Source: Epibacterium ulvae (GTDB taxonomy: Bacteria; Pseudomonadota; Alphaproteobacteria; Rhodobacterales; Rhodobacteraceae). Taken from it: a stretch of 64,000 nucleotides of DNA. The DNA lies in NCBI RefSeq assembly GCF_018678075.1, contig NZ_JAHHIR010000035.1, positions 1-64,000 on the forward strand. Reading direction: 5' to 3'. This document shows positions 24,420 to 33,539 of the stretch, one piece after another. The notes below the pieces were generated by a model, which was given only the letters and a program-made list of their open reading frames with translations, was not told where the DNA came from and made no database searches. Within the stretch, counting starts at the first letter, position 1. Every line of letters starts with the position of its first letter. A program made the translations under genes and the position numbers.

Positions 24420-25697
24420 ATGCTGATGACCAAATTCAAAGCGGCTGCGGCCGCCCTGGCATTTGCGGCTGCACCTGCAGCGGCTGATGTCGATCTTCAA
24501 TTCTACTTCCCAGTTGCGGTTGGCGGCGCTGCTGCAAACACCATCGAAGAGCTGACCCAGGACTATGTCGCAGCCCATGACGGTGTGAACATCGAAGCAA
24601 TCTATGCTGGCTCCTATCAGGACACCGTGGCCAAGGCGCTGACGGCTGCCCGTGGTGGTAACGCGCCACAGCTGAGCGTGATCTTGTCGGTCGACATGTA
24701 CACCATGTACGACGAAGACCTGATCCAAGCCTTTGACGACTATGCCACAACGGACGAAGACAAAGCCTGGCTCAAGTCCTTCTATCCGGCGTTCATGGAA
24801 AACAGCCAGATCGACGGCAAAACCTATGGCATCCCGTTCCAGCGTTCCACGCCGGTTCTGTACTGGAACAAGGAAGCGTTCAAAGCGGCCGGTCTCGATC
24901 CAGAACACGCGCCTGCGACCTGGGACGAAATGGTTGAGATGGGCAAAAAGCTGACCGTCAAAGACGCGTCCGGCAATGTGTCCCAATGGGGTGTGCGCAT
25001 CCCGTCCTCTGGCTTTCCCTACTGGTTGTTCCAGGGCCTGACGACAGAGAACGGCGCCATCCTTGCGACGGAAAATGGCACCAAGACTAACTTTGACGAT
25101 CCAAAGGTTGTCGAAGCGCTGGAATATCTGGTGGACCTGTCCAAAACCCACGAAGTCATGGCGCCCGGCATCATCGAATGGGGTGCAACGCCCAAAGCCT
25201 TCTTTGAAGGTCAGACCGCGATGATGTGGACCTCAACTGGCAACCTGACCAACGTGCGCAGCAATGCACCGTTTGACTTTGGTGTTGCGATGCTGCCAGC
25301 CAACGAACGCCGTGGCGCGCCAACCGGTGGTGGCAACTTCTACCTGTTCAAAGGATCTGATGAGGCACAGACCAAAGAAGCGTTTGAGTTCATCAAATGG
25401 ATCACCCAGCCGGAACAAGCGGCCAAGTGGACCATTGCAACCGGTTACGTCGCCCCATCGCCTGCGACTTGGGACACCGAGGTGATGCAGCAATACACCG
25501 TCGACTTCCCGCCAGCACTGGTTGCGCGCGACCAGCTGGAACATGCGGTTGCAGAGCTTTCTACTTACGAGAACCAGCGTGTGACCCGCGCGTTCAACGA
25601 CGCATTGGCCGCCGCCATCACGGGTGAGAAGACAGCAGCCGAAGCGCTGAAAGAAGCACAGGCCCAGGCCGAGGCGATCTTGAAGCCTTACCGCTAA
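24420..25697 (+). CDS. ugpB: Periplasmic substrate-binding protein, UgpB-like
   Basis: A 425-residue extracellular solute-binding protein of family 1 with a short signal peptide (AAAAALAFAAAPAAADVDLQ, cleavage near residue 22). Its body closely follows UgpB: EAIYAGSYQDTVAKALTAAR, GIPFQRSTPVLYWNKEAFKA and AGLDPEHAPATWDEM. That supports sn-glycerol-3-phosphate or a glycerophosphodiester as ligand, which fits the GlpR-like regulator. CUT1 binding proteins are versatile, so another polyol or sugar phosphate is possible. A GGAG ribosome site precedes the start. A strong hairpin follows the stop (25713-25743). Confidence 0.88.
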   Translation: MLMTKFKAAAAALAFAAAPAAADVDLQFYFPVAVGGAAANTIEELTQDYVAAHDGVNIEAIYAGSYQDTVAKALTAARGGNAPQLSVILSVDMYTMYDEDLIQAFDDYATTDEDKAWLKSFYPAFMENSQIDGKTYGIPFQRSTPVLYWNKEAFKAAGLDPEHAPATWDEMVEMGKKLTVKDASGNVSQWGVRIPSSGFPYWLFQGLTTENGAILATENGTKTNFDDPKVVEALEYLVDLSKTHEVMAPGIIEWGATPKAFFEGQTAMMWTSTGNLTNVRSNAPFDFGVAMLPANERRGAPTGGGNFYLFKGSDEAQTKEAFEFIKWITQPEQAAKWTIATGYVAPSPATWDTEVMQQYTVDFPPALVARDQLEHAVAELSTYENQRVTRAFNDALAAAITGEKTAAEALKEAQAQAEAILKPYR

Positions 25698-25712
25698 GCC
25701 CGAGACCCCGAT

Positions 25713-25743
25713 CTGCGCGTGGCCCTGTTGTGGCCGCGCGCAG
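25713..25743 (+). promoter_or_regulatory. Intercistronic hairpin after the UgpB-like gene
   Basis: CTGCGCGTGGCC pairs with GGCCGCGCGCAG around a short loop, 15 bases after the binding-protein stop codon and 30 before the permease. With no T-run it is likely an mRNA 3'-end protector that lets the binding protein be made in excess of the permeases. Confidence 0.7.
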
Positions 25744-25773
25744 GTTAACCTCCCGCACCAAAGGACAAAAGAC

Positions 25774-26649
25774 ATGCAAAGGATGCGACAGTGGATCCAT
25801 GCCTGGCTGCTTTTGCTGCCGGCCTTTGTCTTTCTTTTGGCCTTTACCCATATTCCCGCCATCACCACTCTGTGGAACAGTTTCTGGACCACTGCGCGCG
25901 GTCGCAGACCCAGCCGCTGGGCCGGACTCGACAATTACGAGACTTTGATGGCCGATCCGGTGTTCTGGAAAGTGCTGATCAACAACCTGTGGTTTGCGCT
26001 GGGCACCATTCCAACCTCAATCGCGATATCCCTAGCGATGGCGCTCTGGGTCAATCAGAAACTGGCGGGGCGTGGGTTTGTCCGCATGGCCTATTTCACG
26101 CCCACCGTGTTGCCGATGATCGCGGTCGCCAATATCTGGATGTTCTTTTACACGCCTGGTTTTGGATTGATCGACCAGATCACCGGCCTATTTGGCATGG
26201 CGCAGTCCAATATCCTGGGGCAAAGCGACACCGCGCTGATTGGGGTGATGGTGGTGACCATCTGGAAAGAGGCGGGGTTCTTTATGATCTTCTACCTCGC
26301 TGCGCTGCAAACCATTCCGCCCAGCCTGATCGAGGCCGCACGTATCGAAGGGGCAGGGGCCTGGACCATCTTTCGCCGTCTGACCTTTCCGCTGTTGATG
26401 CCGACGACGCTGTTTATCTCGGTCAATGCGGTGGTGAATTCTTTCCGGATGGTGGATCACATCTTTATCCTGACCGGGGGCGGGCCGGACAATGCCTCCT
26501 CCCTGCTGCTGTTTTATATATATGAGACCGCGTTTCGGTTCTGGGACACAGCCTATGCCGCGACCTTGACCGTGGTGTTGCTGGGCCTGCTGGCGGCGCT
26601 GGCCATCGGGCAGTTCTTCTTCTTTGATCGCAAGGTGCATTACAAATGA
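25774..26649 (+). CDS. ugpA: ABC importer permease, UgpA-like
   Basis: A 291-residue CUT1 permease with six predicted membrane segments and the cytoplasmic EAA loop (EAARIEGAGAWTIFRRLTFP) that docks onto the ATPase. The N-terminus WIHAWLLLLPAFVFLLAFTH is the first membrane helix. An AGGACA ribosome site precedes the start. It pairs with the next permease, whose start overlaps its stop (ATGA). It transports the ligand delivered by the UgpB-like protein across the inner membrane. Confidence 0.9.
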   Translation: MQRMRQWIHAWLLLLPAFVFLLAFTHIPAITTLWNSFWTTARGRRPSRWAGLDNYETLMADPVFWKVLINNLWFALGTIPTSIAISLAMALWVNQKLAGRGFVRMAYFTPTVLPMIAVANIWMFFYTPGFGLIDQITGLFGMAQSNILGQSDTALIGVMVVTIWKEAGFFMIFYLAALQTIPPSLIEAARIEGAGAWTIFRRLTFPLLMPTTLFISVNAVVNSFRMVDHIFILTGGGPDNASSLLLFYIYETAFRFWDTAYAATLTVVLLGLLAALAIGQFFFFDRKVHYK

Positions 26650-27452
26650 GCTGGGACCGTGCGTTGAACACTTTTGCGGCCTGGGCGCTGGCGCTGCTGT
26701 GGGTGCTGCCCCTGGCCTATGCGGTGTGGACGGCGTTTCACCCGGCAGCTTATGAGGCGCGGTTTGATCTATTGGCACCGCTCACGCTGGAAAACTTTGG
26801 CAAGGCCTGGAGTGCGGCGCCGTTTGGGCGGTACTTCCTCAATACGTTCTTTCTGGTCACGGCTATTCTGATCGGTCAGTTCATCCTCTGTACGCTCGCG
26901 GCCTATGCCTTTGCGCGATACCAGTTTCCGGGGCGTGGGGTCCTGTTTGGGCTGGTGCTGGTCCAACTGATGGTCATGCCGGACATTTTGATCGTGGAGA
27001 ATTACAAGCTGATCCGAATGCTGGATCTGATCGACACGATCCCTGCGATTGCCTTGCCTTATATCGCCTCTGGCTTTGGTATCTTTCTGCTGCGTCAGAC
27101 GTTCCTATCCGTGCCCAAAGAGTTAGAAGAAGCCGCCCAGATCGAAGGGATGTCAACGCTGGGTGTCCTGATGAAGGTATATGTGCCGCTCGCGATCCCG
27201 ACCTATCTGGCCTATGGGCTGGTTTCGGTCAGTCATCACTGGAATAACTTCCTGTGGCCGCTGATCATCACCAACTCAGTGGAAACACGGCCGGTGACTG
27301 TGGGCTTGAGCGTCTTTGCCTCGATCGACTCCGGGGTCGAATGGAGCGTGATCAATGCGGCGACCCTGATGACCTCCGGTCCGCTGCTGATCGCATTCTT
27401 GCTGTTTCAACGCCAATTCGTACAGAGCTTTATGCGCGCAGGGATCAAATAG
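26646..27452 (+). CDS. ugpE: ABC importer permease, UgpE-like
   Basis: A 268-residue CUT1 permease with six hydrophobic segments and the EAA motif EEAAQIEGMSTLGVLMKVYVPL. It is the second channel half and the last gene of the regulator-ATPase-binding protein-permease operon. Translation is coupled to ugpA through a four-base overlap. The C-terminal FLLFQRQFVQSFMRAGIK tail is typical of UgpE/MalG proteins. Confidence 0.9.
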   Translation: MSWDRALNTFAAWALALLWVLPLAYAVWTAFHPAAYEARFDLLAPLTLENFGKAWSAAPFGRYFLNTFFLVTAILIGQFILCTLAAYAFARYQFPGRGVLFGLVLVQLMVMPDILIVENYKLIRMLDLIDTIPAIALPYIASGFGIFLLRQTFLSVPKELEEAAQIEGMSTLGVLMKVYVPLAIPTYLAYGLVSVSHHWNNFLWPLIITNSVETRPVTVGLSVFASIDSGVEWSVINAATLMTSGPLLIAFLLFQRQFVQSFMRAGIK

Positions 27453-27898
27453 CCCGGTATTGCCCCGCAGAAAGACTCACCCCGCCGCGTGGAGGGAATT
27501 GTCCGGTCATTCCTTAAAATCTTAACAGTCTGGGTAACGGATGCGTCACGTCTTCGTAAGAAAACCCGCCGCATTGTTGCCTCAATCTAGAGGGAGTCGC
27601 GGGGAAATGCGCTCGTTTCCCACCGGGGACAGGGGGAAAACGGTGCTTTCTGCACGTTGACACCTTACCAAAAGGGTAATTGATTTCAGGTATTTAAATA
27701 AAATCTTTCCGGAAATCGCGGATTCTACGTGCACCTTTGGCGGATTTTGCGATGATTAGGGCGTTTTGACACTGGGGGTTAGTGTTTTGTTAAGTCTGCC
27801 ACAATCTATCCATGAAACCGCCGCTGCTTCGCGGCTTTGGGCCACATTCCAGCCGCACCACTAAACGAAATTGGTTAGGTGGGAAACTGGAGTGGAAA
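27453..27898. other. Intergenic region with two tandem stem-loops
   Basis: No gene is seen in these 446 bases. Two adjacent stem-loops, GGGAAA/TTTCCC (27602-27621) and CACCG/CGGTG (27621-27645), stand out and could belong to a leader or a small RNA upstream of the protease gene. No riboswitch family is recognised. No terminator with a T-run follows the ugp operon. Confidence 0.35.
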
Positions 27899-28609
27899 AT
27901 GAAACGACTTATAGCGGTTGTTGCGGCGTGCCTGTCTTTGGCGCTGCCGAACGTTGCAGCAGCGCAAGATAGCGCAGCCGCACGCTCAGTTACGGGATGG
28001 GAGGCTGTGGGGCGCCTTAACATCTCCGGGCGGAATATGTGTACGGGTGCATTGATTGCGCCCAACCTTGTGCTGACCGCAGCACATTGTCTTTTTGATC
28101 CCCAAACAGGACGGGCCGTGAACCCGGGCAATATCCGGTTCGAAGCCGGGCTAAACGGACGCTATGCAAAAGCCGCGCGTCAGGTTGTGAAAGCCGTGGT
28201 TCACCCCAAATATGTGTTCCGCCCGGTTGGCGATGCGCAAATCGGTCATGATCTGGCTGTGCTGCGCCTGGATCGCCCGATCAGCACGGAACATATCCAA
28301 CCTTTTGCTACCTCGTCGCAGGCGGGCAGAGGAGATGCTGTGGGGGTGATGTCCTACAGCTATGAACACCGCGATCGGCCCAATTGGGAGCAACCCTGTC
28401 ACGTTCTGGCGCGCAAAGCCCAAACTATGGTGATGACCTGCCGCGTTGAATACGGCGCATCCGGATCACCTGTATTCGAGGTTCTGCCAGGACGTCCGCC
28501 ACGCCTTGTCTCCGTAATCTCGGCCAAGGCTGCGATGGGCAATCGCCGCGTCTCTATCGGGACGGCTATCGATAATTCCCTGTGGGAGCTGGTGCAACGC
28601 GCAGGATAA
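27899..28609 (+). CDS. Secreted trypsin-like serine protease
   Basis: A 236-residue S1/V8-type protease with a Sec signal peptide (MKRLIAVVAACLSLALPNVA, cleavage after AAA near residue 22). The triad is visible: His63 in LTAAHC, Asp118 in GHDLAVLRL and Ser188 in YGASGSPVFE. Single-domain proteins of this kind act in the periplasm or outside the cell. I chose the ATG at 27899 because GGAG lies just upstream and the signal peptide starts there; a frame from 27812 would bury it. The gene stands alone and shares a bidirectional terminator with the convergent secretion operon. Confidence 0.88.
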   Translation: MKRLIAVVAACLSLALPNVAAAQDSAAARSVTGWEAVGRLNISGRNMCTGALIAPNLVLTAAHCLFDPQTGRAVNPGNIRFEAGLNGRYAKAARQVVKAVVHPKYVFRPVGDAQIGHDLAVLRLDRPISTEHIQPFATSSQAGRGDAVGVMSYSYEHRDRPNWEQPCHVLARKAQTMVMTCRVEYGASGSPVFEVLPGRPPRLVSVISAKAAMGNRRVSIGTAIDNSLWELVQRAG

Positions 28610-28634
28610 TGCCGCCAAACCCGCTCCGCTCTCA

Positions 28635-28670
28635 GAAAAAAGCCCGCAGCCAGGATGGCGCGGGTTTTTC
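28635..28670. terminator. Bidirectional rho-independent terminator
   Basis: AAAAAAGCCCGC faces GCGCGGGTTTTT around a short loop, with A-run and T-run on opposite sides. It can terminate both the protease gene and the minus-strand secretion operon. Confidence 0.8.
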
Positions 28671-28704
28671 ATTTTGCGGGTCTCCCAACTCCGGGCGCCC
28701 CAGG

Positions 28705-29874
28705 TCAGGGTTCGCGAAACGCATCCTTGGATTTGTAAAGCGGCTTCAACAGATATTGCAGTACCGTTTTGGAACCCGTTTGCAGTTCCGCAATGGCGCG
28801 CATACCGGGGCGGATCTCAATATCGCGTTGGCGTTCGGTGAAACTGCTACGGTCCACTTTAACCGTCACGCGATAATAAGGCTCAACGCGTGGATTGCGG
28901 TCGTCTTCAAACGTATCCGCCGACACAAAATCAACCTTACCCTTCAGTGCGCCATAGATCGTATAGTCATAAGCGGAGAGTTTGATCGTCGCCACCTGCC
29001 CGGGTTGCACGCTTGCGATGTTTTCCGGCTTCACACGGGCTTCGACAAACAGCTCTTCGCCAAGTGGGATGATCTCAAAAATCTCATCACCGGGGCGGAT
29101 GACGCCGCCAATCGTGGTCACCGCCATATTGTTCACTACCCCCTGCATGGGAGAAGTGATCACGGTGCGCGACAGCTGGTCAGATGCGATGCGCAATTCT
29201 TGCTGGTGGGATGTCAGTGTCTGCAGGGTAAGGGAGTATTCCTCGGCCAGTTGCAGCTCGGCCTGCGTCCCAATGTCATTGTATTTGGCCTCGGCGTCGG
29301 TGACGGCCTTCTTGGCGTTATTGACCTCAATCAGGGCCACAATGCGCTGCTTGTGCAAGCGTTCCATATTCGCCAGCTCTTCGCGCAGCTGATCCAGGAT
29401 CTTCTTGGCACTGTCGCGGCGGCTATTGAAATCGGCTTGTCGGGCGCGCAGCAATGCACGTTCAGACGCCAGAATATTGGGAGAGCGTTGCTGCAGCGAC
29501 GGGCTGACGTCAAATTCATATGCGCCCGAGGCTTCGGCTTCCAGACGATATTGCTTGATCTCTAAAGCGTCGATCTGGTCCTGCAGATCATCGGCTGTGG
29601 TCTGGAACCGGGTGTCTTGCAGTTTGGCAAGGATCTGCCCGGCCTCAACCGTGTCACCTTGGCGCACATAAAGCTCAGCCAGAATGCCGCCTTCGAGGTT
29701 TTGAATGATTTGCGACCGGGAGGAGGAGACAACTTCGCCATCCGCGCGCACAATCTCATCGATCCACGCAAAAGCCGCCCAGATCAAAAAGACCAGGACG
29801 GCGCCCGCTGCAAGATAGATGATGCGGCTTGAGCCCAATGAGCTGCGGGCCAGCTCCTGTTGCATCTGCGTCAT
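28705..29874 (-). CDS. Type I secretion membrane-fusion protein (HlyD family)
   Basis: A 389-residue periplasmic adaptor: one N-terminal membrane helix (IIYLAAGAVLVFLIWAAFAW), a lipoyl-type half motif (VRADGEVVSSSRSQIIQNLE), a long alpha-helical hairpin (about residues 110-250) and a C-terminal beta-domain with RVTVKVDRS and IRPGMRAIAELQTG. It joins the inner-membrane ABC transporter to the TolC-like channel. It overlaps the ABC gene by four bases and is the last gene of the adhesin-TolC-ABC-HlyD operon. Confidence 0.92.
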   Translation of the reverse strand: MTQMQQELARSSLGSSRIIYLAAGAVLVFLIWAAFAWIDEIVRADGEVVSSSRSQIIQNLEGGILAELYVRQGDTVEAGQILAKLQDTRFQTTADDLQDQIDALEIKQYRLEAEASGAYEFDVSPSLQQRSPNILASERALLRARQADFNSRRDSAKKILDQLREELANMERLHKQRIVALIEVNNAKKAVTDAEAKYNDIGTQAELQLAEEYSLTLQTLTSHQQELRIASDQLSRTVITSPMQGVVNNMAVTTIGGVIRPGDEIFEIIPLGEELFVEARVKPENIASVQPGQVATIKLSAYDYTIYGALKGKVDFVSADTFEDDRNPRVEPYYRVTVKVDRSSFTERQRDIEIRPGMRAIAELQTGSKTVLQYLLKPLYKSKDAFREP

Positions 29875-32177
29875 TTTTTGTCCCCTGCGGCCAGATGGGC
29901 CAGAACTTGATCACGCGGACCATCCACAACCATACGGCCAGCTTGCAGGATCAAGGTGCGGTTGGTCAGTTGCAGGATCGGCATACGGTGGGTGGCGATC
30001 ACAGCTGTACGTCCCTGTAGCCAAGTGTCCAGACGGCTCACCAAAGTGCGCTCCAACGTCTGGTCAAGCGAGGCTGTGGGTTCGTCCAACAACACAATCG
30101 ACGGGTTTTGCAGCCACAGACGCGCCCAGCCAATCGACTGGCGCTGCCCGATGGACAGGCCACCGCCGCCGTCGCTGATTTCCAGATCCAACCCCTTGTG
30201 GTGATTGCGCACATAAGCCCCAAGGCCAGAGAAATCCAATGCCGCCATCAGACGGTCGTCGTTGCGCTCCAACAGGTTCATGTTAAGGTTTTCGCGCAAG
30301 GACCCGGCAAACAGGCGAATGTCCTGGCTGAGATAGCCGATATGGCGGCGCAAATCACGTGGGTCTATCTGGTTCATATCGGTGCCATCAATGATGACAC
30401 GGCCCTGATCTGGCGCGTAAAGCCCGGTCAACAGCTTCAAAAGCGTCGATTTGCCAGAGCCGTTGACACCCAAGATCGCCACGCGCTGGCCGGGTTTGAT
30501 TGCAACGGCCGGCACGTCGACAGTCGGTGATCCGTCTTCGTCATAGCGGAAGACCACTTCGCGCAGCTCAAACTTGCCTTGCAGATTTTCACGGCGCAGA
30601 TAGGTGCGATCTTCTTCTTTTTCCTGGTCAGCTGATGCAATTGCATCCAGACCTTCCAGTGCGGCCTTAACATTGCTCCAGCGCGCCATAGCGCCTGCGA
30701 ATTGCGTCAGCGGGGCCAGGGTGCGGCTGGTCAGAATACCGGTAGCAATGATGGTCCCGACGGTGAATTCACCTTTGAAAACCATGAATGTGCCAAAGAC
30801 CACAGCGGCGATATAGGTGAACTGCTGGACGCCCTGCGACCAATAGGTGAGCGAGCTGGACAGGCGGCGTTGCTCTGCGGCGGAATGTGAGGACAGCGCC
30901 GACAGCTCGTCCCACAGACGCATCACACGGTCTTCGCCGCGCTGGGTCTTGAGAGTATCAAGCTCGGTGATCACCTCGTGTAGCAGACGGCCAGCCTTGG
31001 CATTGGCACCCTGTGTCTGGCGGGTCAGCGCGATCATCTTGCGCTGCATGAAATAGGCGGGCGCGAGCATCAGCACCGCGCCAAGCACCAGAACCCAGAC
31101 GATATTGCCAGCGATCGAGGCAACCAGCAGCAGGAAGATCGCGATAAAGGGGATATCCGCCAGCGTAGAGATGGTGGAGGAGGTGAAAAACTCACGCACC
31201 GCACCAAAATCGCGCATCGCGGCAAACAGGCCCGAGGGCGGCAACGGTTTCTTGTCCGAACGCATGCCGATCAGGCGGCGCATCAGGTTGCGCTGCACCG
31301 ACAATTCGATCTGGCGGCCGGCGGCATCGGTCAGCCGGGCACGGGCCAGTTTCAGCGCGCCTTCCAGCATGATCGCCAGCACGGCACCAAAGGCCAGAAC
31401 CCACAAGGTCGGCTGCGACTGGTGTGGCACCACACGGTCATAGACCTGCAGCGAAAACAGCGCGACCGAAACGGCCAGCACGTTTGCCACCAATGAGCCC
31501 AGCATGATTTCGATCACCTGGCGGCGGTATTTCTGGAATTCACCCCAGAACCAATGGTTCGCCTTCAGATTTGGCGTATGGCGCGCGGCAACCTGATCGA
31601 TCGACGGGCGCGCAGAAAGGGTCGAACCGGTGAAATAGGGCTGAAAATCCGCAACCGGAACCTCGGCGCGATGTTCGGCGCAGGTCAGATCAAAGATGCT
31701 GAGGGTGTCGGTATCTTGTCCCAGAACCAGAACACATTGGCCATTGTTCATCATTGCAACCGCAGGCCAGGCGTCTGGCTGCAGTCGAACATTGGAATTG
31801 ATGACCGGGTTCAGGCCGGTGTAATCCAGCGCACGCCCCATGGTTTCAAACGTCTGATCGCCGGGATTGTTACTCCACAGGAAGTCAGCCAGATCACTGG
31901 CCGGGGCTTCCACACCGTTGATGGCCGCTAGGGTCGACACCAATGTGGCGCGGTGTTGGATACGCGACGACGTGCCCTCGATCAGCGCATGCACTTCAGA
32001 GGCGCGATCCTCGCCACCCTCCAATTTGATATCGCCAAGTTTTACGTCCGGCGCCAGAATTTCTGGCTCAGCAGTTGGTCGTTCAGAGCCATCATTTTGG
32101 CCCCCGTCGACCGCGCGCAGGGTTGGGCGCGCGCTTTCGGAATGTTCATCCATATTCGGGGTCGTGTGCTCGCTCAA
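29871..32177 (-). CDS. Type I secretion ABC transporter (LapB/HlyB class)
   Basis: A 768-residue exporter. An acidic N-terminal extension of about 85 residues precedes a C39-peptidase-like domain without the catalytic cysteine, as in HlyB/LapB. Next comes the membrane domain (about 220-500) and an ATPase with Walker A GVNGSGKST, a signature reading LSIGQRQSIGWAR instead of the canonical LSGGQ, and Walker B SIVLLDEPTASLDQ. It powers one-step export of the adjacent adhesin. It overlaps the TolC-like gene upstream and the HlyD gene downstream by four bases each. The changed signature is an oddity but occurs in this exporter subgroup. Confidence 0.92.
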   Translation of the reverse strand: MSEHTTPNMDEHSESARPTLRAVDGGQNDGSERPTAEPEILAPDVKLGDIKLEGGEDRASEVHALIEGTSSRIQHRATLVSTLAAINGVEAPASDLADFLWSNNPGDQTFETMGRALDYTGLNPVINSNVRLQPDAWPAVAMMNNGQCVLVLGQDTDTLSIFDLTCAEHRAEVPVADFQPYFTGSTLSARPSIDQVAARHTPNLKANHWFWGEFQKYRRQVIEIMLGSLVANVLAVSVALFSLQVYDRVVPHQSQPTLWVLAFGAVLAIMLEGALKLARARLTDAAGRQIELSVQRNLMRRLIGMRSDKKPLPPSGLFAAMRDFGAVREFFTSSTISTLADIPFIAIFLLLVASIAGNIVWVLVLGAVLMLAPAYFMQRKMIALTRQTQGANAKAGRLLHEVITELDTLKTQRGEDRVMRLWDELSALSSHSAAEQRRLSSSLTYWSQGVQQFTYIAAVVFGTFMVFKGEFTVGTIIATGILTSRTLAPLTQFAGAMARWSNVKAALEGLDAIASADQEKEEDRTYLRRENLQGKFELREVVFRYDEDGSPTVDVPAVAIKPGQRVAILGVNGSGKSTLLKLLTGLYAPDQGRVIIDGTDMNQIDPRDLRRHIGYLSQDIRLFAGSLRENLNMNLLERNDDRLMAALDFSGLGAYVRNHHKGLDLEISDGGGGLSIGQRQSIGWARLWLQNPSIVLLDEPTASLDQTLERTLVSRLDTWLQGRTAVIATHRMPILQLTNRTLILQAGRMVVDGPRDQVLAHLAAGDKK

Positions 32178-33475
32178 ATCTTGTCCCCGTCTGCCAGAAG
32201 CCCCTGATCTCGCGCCATTTCAAGCTGGATCTGGATAACTTCATATTTTGCCTCAATGCGGGCCAGCTCGCGGCGGACATACTCTTCATAAATATTAATG
32301 ACGTCTATAACAGTCCGCTGTCCAGCTTCAAACTGTGCTTTGAAGAGTTTATATGTCTCATGGCTAGTGCGTGCCAGACGGCTTGTTTCTTCTTCTTGTC
32401 TGCGAAACGATGTCAGGCGCTGCAATTGGCGCGCATAAGAGCGACGTGCGTCCTCTTCGGCCTCGCCGATTTGACGGCGGGCCACTTCTTTGGAGGCTTC
32501 AACGGCTTTCAACGCCGCAGGGGTGCCAAGGCCCAAGGGCTGCCCGATGCCAGCAGTGATACCCGCACCAGACCCATCGCTGGTAATATTGCCTGCCGCA
32601 GAAACGGTCGGTAGCAATCCAGCGCGTTCCAAGGTGGCTTGGGCAATCGACCGGTTTGCTTCTGATTTGGCCAGTAGCACGTCAAGGTATCCTGCCGCCT
32701 CGGGCGGGGTGCCAATGGACAGATGCTGCGGCTTTTCGTCGAAATCTTGTCCGGTGAGTTCATAAAGCTCAGCACGCGCGGTTGAGGCACCTTCGCCGGC
32801 GGTTGCGACGCCTGACCGAAGGCCCGCGATCTTGCTCTGAACCACTTGGAGGTCAGAGCGATCCGAGACGCCGCCTTCGACGCGACCGATTACGACACGT
32901 TCGAACTCATGCATCTGGCTGACGGCTTTTTGGCCGAACCGCGCTTTTTCATCGTCGCGCTGCGCCAAAAGATACAGCGAAAGCGCCGTTTCGACCCGTG
33001 TGTTTTGGTCTACCGACAGGTTGACGGCGGCCACTTCGACATCGGCTGCCGCAAAGGCGCGCTCGGCCTTGCGCCGTCCATTGTCAAACAGAACCTGTTC
33101 GATCAGGAGGCCCGCGACCATGTCGCCCAGATCCGTCAGGCTGATCGTTGGGCCCAGGGTCGGCAGCCAGTTCTTGGCCCGGGCTTCGGCGCGCAGTTTT
33201 GCGCTGATCAACTCTGCCTCAGACGACCGCAAAGACGCGGTCAATGAGGCATTGGCCACCGAGCCATAGATGCTTTGTTGTTCCAAAAGGGAGCGGCGCT
33301 GCAAAAGCTGGTCGATAACCTCGGAAGGTTGTTCGTCACCACTTTGATCGAAATTACCCTGCGCGACCTGCGCCGTAGCACTGCTGGAACGCGGGCCTAA
33401 AATGCCTGCGTTTTCGGTGCAGCCCAAAACTGAGCTGACCGCCAAAATACCGATTAATGAACGCGCAAACCGCAT
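32174..33475 (-). CDS. TolC-family outer-membrane channel, probable lipoprotein
   Basis: About 433 residues of a TolC/OEP fold: two repeats of long helices with the characteristic SLRSSEAELISAKLRAEARA, LPTLGPTISLTDLG and, in the second half, GLLPTVSAAGNITSDGSGAG. The N-terminus MRFARSLIGILAVSSVLGC ends in a lipobox Cys, so it is probably lipidated. I chose the ATG at 33475 because GGGGTAGG lies just upstream and it gives a clean signal peptide. It forms the outer-membrane exit of the local type I secretion system and lies 65 bases downstream of the adhesin gene. Confidence 0.88.
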   Translation of the reverse strand: MRFARSLIGILAVSSVLGCTENAGILGPRSSSATAQVAQGNFDQSGDEQPSEVIDQLLQRRSLLEQQSIYGSVANASLTASLRSSEAELISAKLRAEARAKNWLPTLGPTISLTDLGDMVAGLLIEQVLFDNGRRKAERAFAAADVEVAAVNLSVDQNTRVETALSLYLLAQRDDEKARFGQKAVSQMHEFERVVIGRVEGGVSDRSDLQVVQSKIAGLRSGVATAGEGASTARAELYELTGQDFDEKPQHLSIGTPPEAAGYLDVLLAKSEANRSIAQATLERAGLLPTVSAAGNITSDGSGAGITAGIGQPLGLGTPAALKAVEASKEVARRQIGEAEEDARRSYARQLQRLTSFRRQEEETSRLARTSHETYKLFKAQFEAGQRTVIDVINIYEEYVRRELARIEAKYEVIQIQLEMARDQGLLADGDKI

Positions 33476-33539
33476 CCTACCCCCGCCGCCATTTCGTTGT
33501 ATTTGACCCGGCACATAACGCGCGCCGGGTCAAAAGGGA

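Noticed and set aside
22455-27452. The Ugp-type importer as the hydroxyproline transporter
   Set aside because: The binding protein resembles UgpB closely and its regulator is GlpR-like, so glycerol-phosphate-type ligands are more likely; divergence from the hydroxyproline operon is not enough evidence.
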